Positions 38,301 to 50,300 of a DNA stretch of 64,000 nucleotides are shown one piece after another. The notes beneath the pieces are model-generated. The model saw nothing but the letters and a program-made list of their open reading frames with translations. It was not told the origin of the DNA and ran no database searches. The position numbers and the translations under genes are program-made. Source of the stretch: Distichodus sexfasciatus (lineage: Eukaryota > Chordata > Actinopteri > Characiformes > Distichodontidae); assembly GCA_032718565.1 (NCBI GenBank), contig JAVGVS010000162.1:506833-570832 (forward strand). The letters run 5' to 3'. Position 1 is the first letter of the stretch. Each line of letters begins with the position of its first letter.

Positions 38301-41300
38301 AATGCTGAAAAAGAATGAGAAAAGTAAAAGTGAAATGTGTAAAAGATGGTGAAGGCTGATCCCTCACCTCCGTCTGCACCATATTGACTCGCTGTGAGCG
38401 CAGTTCTCTGATGCAGTTAAAAATATCCACCACACCTTCATTCTCCGCCATGTCCAACATGATATCCACCGCTATGAAACAACCTGTTCTGCCAGCGCCA
38501 GCACTACGAGAAAAAGATGGTAAGAGACAGAGAGACAGTTAATGTGTATTATGCATGTTGCTTCATTAATATTGCATCTGAGTAGAATTTCCAAGGAAAA
38601 AAATATTATTTATCAAAAAAGAGTTAATGGTAATAGGTTTCTGTAAGCCGAACAGTTAAAGGAATAACACCAAAAATGCCAGAATCACAATCAAAACCAT
38701 TTGGATAATGGTAATATTATAATATACTATATAATACTTATAATTGTTATACTATATTATTATGTTATTCTGCTGTACTGTACTAACGTCATCTTTTTGA
38801 TTTGCTGAGATAAAAATGCTCATGAGTGTGTCCCAGCACTTGTTCAGATACTTTGAGCACAACATTGCTCAACGCTAACTGCATTACTTTTATATTTACA
38901 TATACAGTATTTAAAAGATTCCTCAGTGAGTGAAGTATTAACATGATCTACAGTATAATGTAACCTCAAATGACAAACAAATCAATATCCACTCCACCAA
39001 TAGGTCAGTTCACAGAAGGGCTTACGGTGTCACTTAGTGCTGCAGTTATCGGTTATTTTTATAATTTTAATCAATTGGATACATTCTTTTTAAAAAACAG
39101 AAGAAATACAAGTCTAAAAATGTTCCTTTTTGAAAATCAAAATTAACCCTTACAGCTCGAAGGCATATTGGGTTGTTTTTCCTATACCTTCGTTTTAAGG
39201 CTTATTATAGTGTGTAGAAGTTAGCTATACACCTTGTGTTGTGAGCAGGACATCCTGCACTACCTAGATTTGTCAAAGTTTGAGGTGTAAATGCTGACAC
39301 AGTCTTGAAATCAGAACATTTCTGATGAAAATGTGTCTTTTTAAAGCTTAGTGTAGTATATAAGTGCTGGAACTATATATATTAACTACCAGAAATACTG
39401 TAAGCAGTGTTTGTTTTATTGGCTTGCAGAAACTGTATTATGCATAGAGATTATATGGCTCAGTACTTTGAAGAAAAATAGTGCAATAGTGGTTAATGCC
39501 AGGTGGAAACACTTCTTTATCCATTTAGTATCCATCAGAATAAGCAATAACAAAAAAAAAAAAAATTCTTTATTTCTTTTTTCCTATCAATTACTCTCTA
39601 GCAATACAAAATTGATCATATATATTCACTGATTAACTGAAAATGATGAAATACCAAAGTTTTGGATAATTTTGAGCCGATTTGGATTCATTTCAATCTA
39701 TAAAATGACCTGCTGTTGGCCTTTCTGGGAGAGAACTACATTTCCACTACAGCGTTTTTGTGAGTGATGGCGCTCCATGTGAGTGTCGCGAGCGCTCACA
39801 AACACAGTGTGTGTTTACATCATGAAGAATGTCATTTATGTGTTTTTACGCGATTACATCTGTTTTAGTGCACAGAATTATACAAATACTTTCCTATACA
39901 GTGGGATCAGGTCTTGCCTTGCTTGCACCACGGAAAATGTTGTACATCACAAATAAGGGTCTGTGTGAAACACAAGCGGAGCATGCTCTAAAGAGTGAAA
40001 TTAATTATGAAGCTTCGATTCTAGAAAAATTGCCTGTACCATTTCGAATTATTCAAATAATCTTTTCAGCCCTAGTGTCACTTGTCGCATTGGCTCTGAC
40101 TCCCTGTTACCACTGTAGTATTTTGGTGCAAAGTATTCTTTCAAAATCACTGATATCAACACTAAGAATCTCTAACCGTCAAAATGTTGATGATAGATGA
40201 TTAAAAATGTTACTCATCAACTTGCTGTCACATTCAGCATCATCTTAATAGAGGTGAATCTGAAATAGCCATACCATCCATTCCACAGCGCACAGACACA
40301 CAGGCCTACTCTGACTGAAAGGGTTAAGGCTGTAGCTATTTGCCCTGACCCTGATGTTAGATGTTAAGGAAACACAGGGAACTTGGTGGCCCAGGGTGTG
40401 TATATGTGTGTATGTGGACAAGAGGGGGTCGACAAACCATCACTCACTCTGGAGTAACTCTGTGCACGCGCACATACACACACACACACACACGCGCAGA
40501 CCGCTGCACCACAGATTGCCTGTCACTCGAGGTGATTAATGATGTGACTGGTGAATTAGAGAGTGGGAGGGAGAGAAAAAAAGACAGGGAGGGAGAGACA
40601 GGGAGAGGTAGAGGGAGAGAGTGTGTAAAGAAAGAGAGAGGGCAAAGGAGAAGTAGAGGAAATTAGAAATTACTCCACAGATTGCCACAACTGCACGCTG
40701 AGCAGAACTCTTCCTTAACGCTTTGCCCTTTTCCTTCTTTTTTTCTCCCCCACCCCTTCTAGCTCGCTCGATCATTCGTTTCTCCTTCTCGTTTTTCATC
40801 TCTTGTCCCACTGTATTTTTTCTCCTACGCTGCTTTCAGTTCGTGTCATAACATTGTGCTAATAAAGCTGCTATGACCACCATATGAAAGAGCAAAGTGC
40901 CGCACTCTAAATTTGAGCCCCTTGTCGGCGCAGAAGAGGATTTGACATGAAGGCAGTTGAAGGTGACAAAATGTGGCTGTAAATGTTAATGAGATATTTC
41001 TCTAACCCTTTCTCCCGCCCTCCCTCCATGCTTCCCTCACCCTCTCCCTTCCACCATGCTCCAGGGTAGTGGCAGCACTTGGCTCTTAAACTAATCCACT
41101 CTGAAAATGTCTTTGTCACATCTGCTTTGTCTCGGGATTCCGGGCCTTGCTGCAAAATTGCACCGTGCCATTTAACAGCCTTCTGCTGTCACCTTTGATT
41201 CCGAACACAGAGAACTCAGTTACAATCAGAGTGTGTGTGTGTGTGTGTGTATGTGTGTGTGTGTGTGTGTATGTGTGTGTATGTGTATGTGTATGTGTGT

Positions 41301-44300
41301 GTTTATTATGTACACAAGTTTCTGAAAAAGTGCAAATGTTCTCTTGTCATTTCCAGTGTAGCTTTTGAAAATTCACTGTCTGTCTGTTTGTGTGATTGTA
41401 ACTTCCTGCATGCTTGTGGATGCCTGTGGCCCTCAGTTAAAGTGAAAGCTCTGCAGAGTGTTAGATTCAGTCTGCCGTACTCTCTTCACCTCACTACTAC
41501 ATGCCCTGCATCAAATAATGCAACTGTACCACGTCACATATTGATGTGTAGCCAATTGTTCATGAGGGAGAGTTCGAGAGTTTCTTAGAATTTTTCTGTA
41601 TGGGCTAGTGATACATCTGCACACTGTGTTTCAACGGAGTTGAAGTTACACACTGATCAGTGATAAAATTATGACCACAGCCTAGTAATGAATAGGTTTG
41701 CAGTTACGCAGCTCCATATGCAACAAACTGTGATGCACCTGCCTATCGGAACCAGCATTAACATTTTTTTTAGCAATTTGAGCTACATTAGTTATTTTAT
41801 TGGATCGGACAACAAAGGCCAACCTTCGTTTCCCATGGACATCCATGAGCCTTGGTCACCAATGACCATGTCATCACTTCACCAGTTTTGCTTCTTTTAC
41901 CATTTTTGTTTGGTCCTGACCACTGCATAGTGCGAACCTCACACAAGAGCTGCAGTTTTCTTGGAAGACGCTCTGAGCCAGGTGTCTAGCTTCCCAGCTT
42001 CAACCCCCTGACTGATGGCAGGACATTCTTGTCAAGAATATGTTGATAGGCCTGGAAATTCCTGGTTCCCTGGATAATATGGAGTCAACCATATAAGTCC
42101 GGAGGCAGAAAATCAAGCCCAAGCTTTCACATTTCCACCACCGTGCTTAGCACTGTTGGAAGGAGGTTCTTTTCTTGATATGCAGTGCTGACTTCACTCC
42201 AAACATGGCGGCTGTGATTGTGGCCAAATAATTCAATTTTGGACTCATCTGTCCAGAGAATGGACGTCCAAAATGCCCTGGTTTGTCCAAGTGCTCTTTG
42301 GCAAAGATTAAACGGACAACATTGCTCTTTCTTGAGAGCAGAGAATTCATTCTAGCAACTCTCCCATGAATGCCATGTCTATTCACTTTTCGCCTGATTG
42401 TAGACGCATGTACATTTATCCCAGATGCTGCCAGGGAGGTCTGCAACTCTCTGGAGGTGATGAGTGAGTTGGCCTTTACCTGAATTATTATTTTAGTGGT
42501 ACTCCTCAGTAAAATTTTTGATGGCTCTCTACCTCTGGGCACTTTTGAGTTGCGGTGATGCTGAGTGCCCTCCATTTGTAAATGATTTGTCTGTTTACAG
42601 TGGGTGAATGGAGCTGGAATCTTTTGGAGATGGTCTTGGAGCTTTCCCCAGACTGATGGCCTGTCACCATCGTCTTTCTGATGTTCTCGGACGTCTCCTT
42701 TCCCCTCGGCATTGCTGATCTGTGTGCTTTACGCCTTGGCACGACAATGGTTTGTTTGGTCTCCTCTCTCTTTTATTCAGGGCTGCTCAAAACCTTTCCT
42801 AACAATGTCTCATTTGATTGGTCTGCTTAATTGATTACTTGAGCACCCACATGTGTTTCACCTGAGCCTATTACCTATGTGACTTTACCAATGCAGCTGT
42901 GGTTCAATTACTTTTGCACTTACTCTGATTCCATGTTTTATGCTGTCTCCTGGCTACATACACAGTTCCCTCAAACTGGTACATGAAATTGATGAACATA
43001 AGCCTGACATTTCTTATATAAAAACTGGTGATGATAAAATCTGACAATAAAAAGAAAATCACGGTAAAACAACAGAAAAATCTAAACTACTCAAGGGTTT
43101 CACAAACTTTCAAGCAGTACTGCATATCCCACTCACTGCAAGGTACTACTGCAAGGTCATTATGTTATGGCTGATCACTGAACACTTTACATTTAAATTT
43201 TTTGGAAAGTAACAAGCTGAAGTTTCTTTTGCCTTTGTTGACACTTAAATATTTCAAAAACTTAGGAGGTTATTAAATCTGTAACTGACAAATTGTCGAC
43301 GCAGCTAATTTAATTCTGACTTTGCACCTTTGTGTACACACACACACACACACACATTTATGGATTAAATATTAAACCTTTTTGTGTAAGATAAAAGGTG
43401 ATGAGGACACAGAAAACACAGACTTGACAACAAGGTTAAACAGGGAGAGAGATCCCCACAAGAATGTGAACATCAAGGGGGAAGGCTGTATACCTGCAGT
43501 GGACCACTATGGGCCCAGCGTCTGGGGGGTTGAGGAACTTAACTTGCCGGACGAATCCAAGCAGTCCAGTGGCATAGCAGGGCACGCCATGATCTGGCCA
43601 GCTGGTGAAATGGAACTGTCGGATCTCCCGGATCTCATGGTGTCCCTTCTGAGGGAAAAGGACACTTCAGTCTTCAGGATTCAAAGATGAATTAGTTTAA
43701 CATTGCTTTAGAAGAAGTGATGACATCAAAGAATGCAGGTGCACTTGGAAGCAAAGTTACACAACAAAACACTGTAGCAGGGATGGGAAAATAAAGATCT
43801 GCCTGTCAATGAACAAAAGGAACAGTAAATCGAGGTTCTTTATGGGGATGGAACAATTGTGAACATTTGAAGAAACAGCATTCCACATACTCAACACAGA
43901 TTTTTGTTTTAGTGACAAGAAAGCATGTCTTTTTACACTTCTATAATAGCTCAGTAGAAACCCATATAACATTTTTACTTGTCATCTTGTACTTATCTTT
44001 CTATACATGTGATTAAACTCTTCATAATTAGATGTAGTTTGCTTACAGATTTGCATTACAGATTATGTTGTGGAGTGACACATTACACACATTTGTGTGA
44101 TTTTTATGTTTCATTGCAATTTTGCTATGATTTTTTTTTTCCTTCACAATTGCTTTTAACCTTCACACAAAAATGCAGAGCAAGTCTGAAAGAGTGAAAG
44201 CCAATGTCAAAACTTTCTCTCTCTATTGCTTCCATTCTGCTTCAGTTACCATTAACTCACCACTGCCCTGCATGTCTGGGTTATCTGTGCGTTTTGGGAT

Positions 44301-47300
44301 TATTTTGTCCTGGATGTTCCATGGGGGGATTTAATCTAGTGAAAGTTTGGTTCCTAACTAGTGCGGTTGCTGGAACTACCCAGTGCACTTGAACGTGCAT
44401 TGGCTCTGTCTGTGTGGTGAGAGCCCTTATACAGCAAACGTCAGGCACTGCAATAGACACCCCTCTCCTTACACCTCCACTCCTGAGCATTAATGCTAAG
44501 CTAAGCCTTTAATTATGATTTGGGCTCAAGCACAACGTAATCCATGCCTGGAGGTGCTGATACCGCCAAGTATGGACCCACATAGTGGCTTAACACTCTG
44601 TGTGCGTGTGTATGTGTGTGTGTGTGTAGATAGTGGATAAATGAGCTTCTACAGAAGATGAGAAGTAAGTAAGGTGCTTTATGTGTCTTGATCTGGTAAA
44701 AAACAGGGTAGTTGCTTATCTCATATTTCTGGTAGGAAACACACACAAACGCAGGCACACACACCCTGACCACTACTGCCATAACTTACTCTCACTCGAC
44801 AGCCTGCAATTAAAGCTGTCTTGACGTATGGTTCTTTTGAAATCCGACTTGGCTTATCATGGTCAAAAGTGCTCTCGAGCACCCCGTAAACACATCATAC
44901 CCTCTTTAGTGGTCACCAGACCGCAATTGGTGTTTTGAGGCGACACAGTGCAACAATGAAGCTTATTTCATTTCTTTTTCCAGCCCTTCACAGGAGCAAA
45001 AGAGAGACGTCTAAAAAGACAAGCGCCTCATGAGACAGATGGATGGAGCGCTTTGTGCCGCTTGCTGACGGCGTGCTGTTCCCCACTCAAGGCTTAGGGC
45101 TTCTAAAAGCTTCCGGAAAGACTAATTTCTCCATCTATCAAAGCCTCCGTTGCCGTCTACATCTGTTCCACGAAGATTACAATGCTTAACAATGAAACGC
45201 CTCCCGCCGTCACCCGCAGCCCGACGCCTTTGTTTGTGTTTTGCCTTCACAGCAGAAAAAGAGAGTCCCCGAGCTTACGTTAAGCTCCAGCAAATTTGCC
45301 ATTTTATGAAGTTGAGACGGCGGACAGAGAAAGTGGATCTCGTGGAGCTGTCGCCGAATTATATCAATGAAACGGGGTGAAAATAGCTAAGGGACGCAGG
45401 AAAGGATATGAGGAAATTGGGATAAACAAGTTCTAAACCTTTTGCACAGTAAAGGTGCGAATGACGTATTCGGCCAGCGGCTCCGTCTCGATCAGAGCAA
45501 CCTTAATGTCCCCATAAACTTCAGTCTCATCTGGCCAGTACCGGACACACTTCACCTATGGGAAAAACGCACACAAATGTACGCAAAAGTAAAGTGAGGT
45601 ATTACTACACCAACATAAGAAATTCTGTGTGTTTGTATGAGTATGTGACACCAGAGTGTGACTTCTGATGTTAGTGACAGTGTGACAGAGTCATTGTAAG
45701 CCTTAAAGCTGCTTTAAAGGTTAATTCAGGAAAAATATTATATTAATATTACATTTGCAACTATGTGTTTAATTACAGTCAAGACCAGACAAGATATGTT
45801 TGGTGGTCAGATTCTGCTTTGTTAGTTTATACAGTGGCTACAAAGATATTAAATCATAATAGCGATAAGCTGCCATAACTTTTTAGCAGTCATTCTCACA
45901 GCCCCACTTTAGATCAAATGCGTTGGCTGATTGCACTAGAGACTGGAGTTTCCCTTTAAACAGTTTTTGGGCATGTAAGTGCTTTTTAGCATAGTGAAAT
46001 GCTCATGCAGGCACACATTCACATGACCAAATACAAACTCACTTGCGCTTCATTAAATTAGCACTCAACTAGCTCAGTCTGTTTTAGCATTAGCCAATTC
46101 CACAGCCCAGTCAGAATATGCCATTTTCAGGGACAATGTTATCAAATAAGCCAATGTTGATGACATTTGGAGGCATAAAGCACTCCGATGAGTGAATCGG
46201 CCACCTGTCAAAAACAGTGTTATCTCTGAATTAGCGCCCAGAGTGGGCAAGGTCCAGTGGAGCGGAACGTGAAACACCGGTCAATTATGCGTGCCGTCAC
46301 ACCAGACAGCTCAAGCTGTGACTGCTTGTGTCGCATTTGCACGGCAGGGCCCGTGGCTAAAAGAGACAATTACTGCAGTCTCACTTAATAAAAGTTAATT
46401 ATGTTTATGAACAAACTGCACAAAATATTCTTCTCATAGTCTATTATTCGTGATGCTCAGAGGCATGAAGGAATAATCAGGGGCATGAAGAAATACTCCG
46501 TGGAGAAATTTTTAGTATTTCTCATGCCTGTAATGGGCATATACAGTAGGGGGAGATTCTTCAGGGTATATGCATTTTTAATCTAATAATCAACGCATAA
46601 AAACCTACCCTGCCCACTTCCACCAGGTTGGTTACCATGACAATGCTGGCAGAGTTCTCCTGCCAAATCATCCTCCAGAAATCCCTCACTGTTTCCTGCA
46701 TTGGCCCTATGGGAGAACAGAAGGGACAAATTTAGCACCGTATCAAACTATCTCTGCAAACGCCCACGTTCAATTAGACAGGAGACCAAATACTTCCCCT
46801 TAATGCTGAAAATTACAGCTGGGGGACGCTGTTTCTGTGCTGCCTCTGCAGCGTGCTCCAGGGGTGTGTGTTGGGATCCCATCTCTAGTCCTTATTTTGA
46901 AATAGCTGCAAGATGTTTTATGCTTGTGTTATATGTTCTTTAATTACCTTGTGTAGCAATGTAGTGCCTCGGCCTGTGGTAACCCTACAGAACAGAAACA
47001 CACACACACACACAAAACTGTTAACCTCCTGCTTTTACGCTACAGAGAAAGTAGGGTTTCATTTTTTCACAATGTGCAAATAGATCAAGTAGGTTTTTAC
47101 TGGACTACTTGGAACCATCGAGTTACACAAATAGGACAATAGGACTCTTAGTCATGTCTAAATGTCACTAGGCATGATACTCAGCAGCGAATGAGCCAGT
47201 GGGAAACATTAACGATTACCATTGCTTGGCTCCCTCAGACAAGAGAGCTCCCAAACACATTGGTCAATGTTACAAGTGAATCCCCCAGACTGTGGAGCCA

Positions 47301-50300
47301 GTAATCATTTCATTAGCAAGAATGGCACTAGGCGACATGATTATAGATCCAGCTCTGTGTTTACCACATGCTGAGCATAATGCTTTTACTTCCGTTTGCC
47401 TCCATAGGGTAATGGGCCAAAATCATATCAGTGTGTCATTAGAGTCAGTGGTTAGTCAGTGGGCAATTTTTTGTTTGTTACAAATAAGGAAGGCAGAAAG
47501 AGACACATTGATATGGAGATATGCAGGCGACTGTCCAATTGATTTGACTGAGTAGTCTCAGTCAAACTAGCTACTATGAACAACATTACAAAGCCTGCTC
47601 AAAGAATATGTCTCTTTGAAAGGTTTAAGCTACATTTATATATCTTTGTTATCTATTGTTACCAATTGTTCAAAGGCTAAAAATGTCTACTGAATAAATG
47701 CATTTGACCAACTGTGAACTGAGACCAGTTTTAAAAAGAAGAAACTGTTAAAACGAGAGTCTGAAGGCCAGATTTTCCCACTGTGCTCAAATTAAAATAA
47801 TGTAAAATGGGTTATATAACATGCCTCAGCACATCATATCTTTCACTGCACTTTCCAATTAATATGAGCGGTAGGCTATATTAACTTTAGACACAGGAAA
47901 CTTTTATCCTCATTTCTGTGTTGTGCAGTAGAAGGAGTTAGCACAATCGGAACACGGTGTACCCAAATCTTTTCACGTCTCTACTGTGCTTTAACGGGAA
48001 CTTGCTGCCACCTATATTACCCAAATTACACAATGCAATCCTTGAGGTTGAGCCACACGGCATCACAGAAATAGCGTACATACAATATTATTGTAATTAA
48101 CCAATGTAGAACAGTCTTGTGGAACTTGTTAGTTGCTACACCCTTATTAGGGCCTGTGTCCACAAAAACATGTTTTTTGCACTATTTTAAGTACAAATCC
48201 TATGAGCTTCAGCGGAAAAAAAACAACAACGGTGGAGATGATTTTTTACCGCAGCGCTCGGAGCGCTTCAAGTTAAAATCTGTTCAACTTCTGGACAGTG
48301 CTGGGGTCATCAAAGTCACTTCTCTCTTGCTATCAAAATCAAGGAAGGGGCGGGACAAACACAGGCAAGAAGTCGCTAACAACAATGGTGGTGTATCTGG
48401 AGCAGCTGGAGAAGCTTACTAGTTTAAACGCTGCTTATAATCCCTTTTATGTCAGCTAAACTCCCGATCTCAAAGGAACACATTACAATGTTTATGTGAA
48501 ATAGGAACGAGCGCGGAAGTGCCTGGCGCTTTTCGGAACTTAGCAACAACAAGCGCTCAGAGAAGCGTCAAGAAAGTGCCGAGAAAGCACTCTTGTGGGG
48601 TGGGGCATTGACCGCTCTTAGCGTAAAAAACACGTTTGGTGGACACAGACCCCTATGGAATTATTTTTCTCAAAGCATGATTTTCATTAAACAAGACTGC
48701 AAGATACTTACGTCTATGTAGTTAGCATTGATGTAGTCCGAGTGGGGGTCCCCGTCCAGCAGCTGCAGCCTGACTCGAGTGTGATCATCTGTGGGGTCAA
48801 ATATTGGTAGAAGAGCCAGTCTAAAGTTACACTTACACCTTACAGGGAAACACATACTGATAAGGGCAAGCCATGAAGGAAGCACTGTCCAAAATCAAAT
48901 GTTTAAGTGATTTTTGTTATTGCCTTCAGACAAAGGGCAAAACTTGCAACTGCTCTGTATTTATGGAGGCATTGTACTGAACTTGGAGCTGTAATGAATC
49001 TGTTATCTGGAGTTTTTATGTCTTTTTGGCACACTGCATAACTGTGCATAAGGATATTGAACATTCATAAATGATAATGTATTCATTTAGTCCTGAATAC
49101 ATGGAACTTAATCAAATGTCAAACTGAAGAAAATTAAGTTTCATGAGTTTTTTTTCTTCAATTTCCCGAGAGAAATTGTAGAGTCTGGAAAGTCTGCCTG
49201 GTGTTTCTGAAGTGTAATTTCTGGTCTTAAAAATGGCACGCAGTGTCATTTCAACTCGATAAAGGTCTTGTTACTGCTGAGAGACACAGTCAGAGTTGTG
49301 GTCTAAAATCTTTTCCCAGATTGTCACTTCAGTCCTGCAGAGTTTCTTGATATATTTTTGGAGTTTCTAAAGCATCACACAGGTAAGAGAACAGAAATCA
49401 ACATACAGTACTCTTTCCTGTCCGAGAACAATACGAAAAAACAACTATTAACTATAGTGCTTTGGCTGCAGTCACTTTTAGGAAAATCCATTCAACATTA
49501 GCACAGAGCATCTGCAGGGTTGTGCTGTCCTAAATGTGCAGTGTCTCTTTTTGGGTAATTAAAGGAGCACTTCATGAGAGGGCAGAGGAAAAGGGAAAGG
49601 GAGATAGAGAAAACCAGAGAGACACACAAGCAGACCCAGAAAAGAGGGAAGAAACGGAGTGATGAGAGGATGGGTAAAAGGATAAGTCTGACACTTGCTC
49701 CGCACACACTCGTGCCAGTTCACTTTGATCACGGCGGGAATGCAAATGGGATGTCGAGACTCGTCAACTCGAAGCAGTCTTAGGCGCTCTGGTGGTAGGC
49801 AACTCTGCCGTCTCCTTCACAGCTCTCTCTCTCTGTGTCTCCTTCCCTCTTTTCTCCCTCCCCCTCCATCGTTCTCTCAGTTTCTATCTGTTATTTTTGC
49901 CTCTTCAAAACACATCAACACTGCCCTTCGCTTGAGACATGTCTCAGGCTTTGCCCATATCTCTTCGGCTCTCGTCATAAGCGTGAGTTGCTTGTTTGGC
50001 TTCTCATCTGTCTGCTGACCCCTTCGCTCTGAAGGAGGCATGAGGGAATGAAGCAAAAGAAAGAGACAAAGACAGAGCAACTGAAACCGGAACACTAACA
50101 ATTAGACACCTCTTGAGTCGGTTGTTATTGTATAGTTCCTACCCATAGCAAAGGCCAAAAAAAAAATCCTGTAATTGGGACACAAAACACCAAACCACCA
50201 CACTGAGGGCCCCTGGGATTATAGCTTGCTCATTCATTCAGGCATTCCCTAACAGTACCTGCAAAAACCACCTGAGAGCACCTCCAATCTAAGGGACCAT

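Larger units (their letters stand above)
38504..43493 (-). other. ptprt: ptprt intron with nested Tc1 elements
   Basis: This intron between the WPD-loop and P-loop exons holds unassigned repeat-like sequence at about 39040-40210, CA/TG tracts (40470-40493, 41230-41309, 43337-43358), a purine-rich stretch at 40555-40640 and the nested transposons at 41651-43180. Confidence 0.6.
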
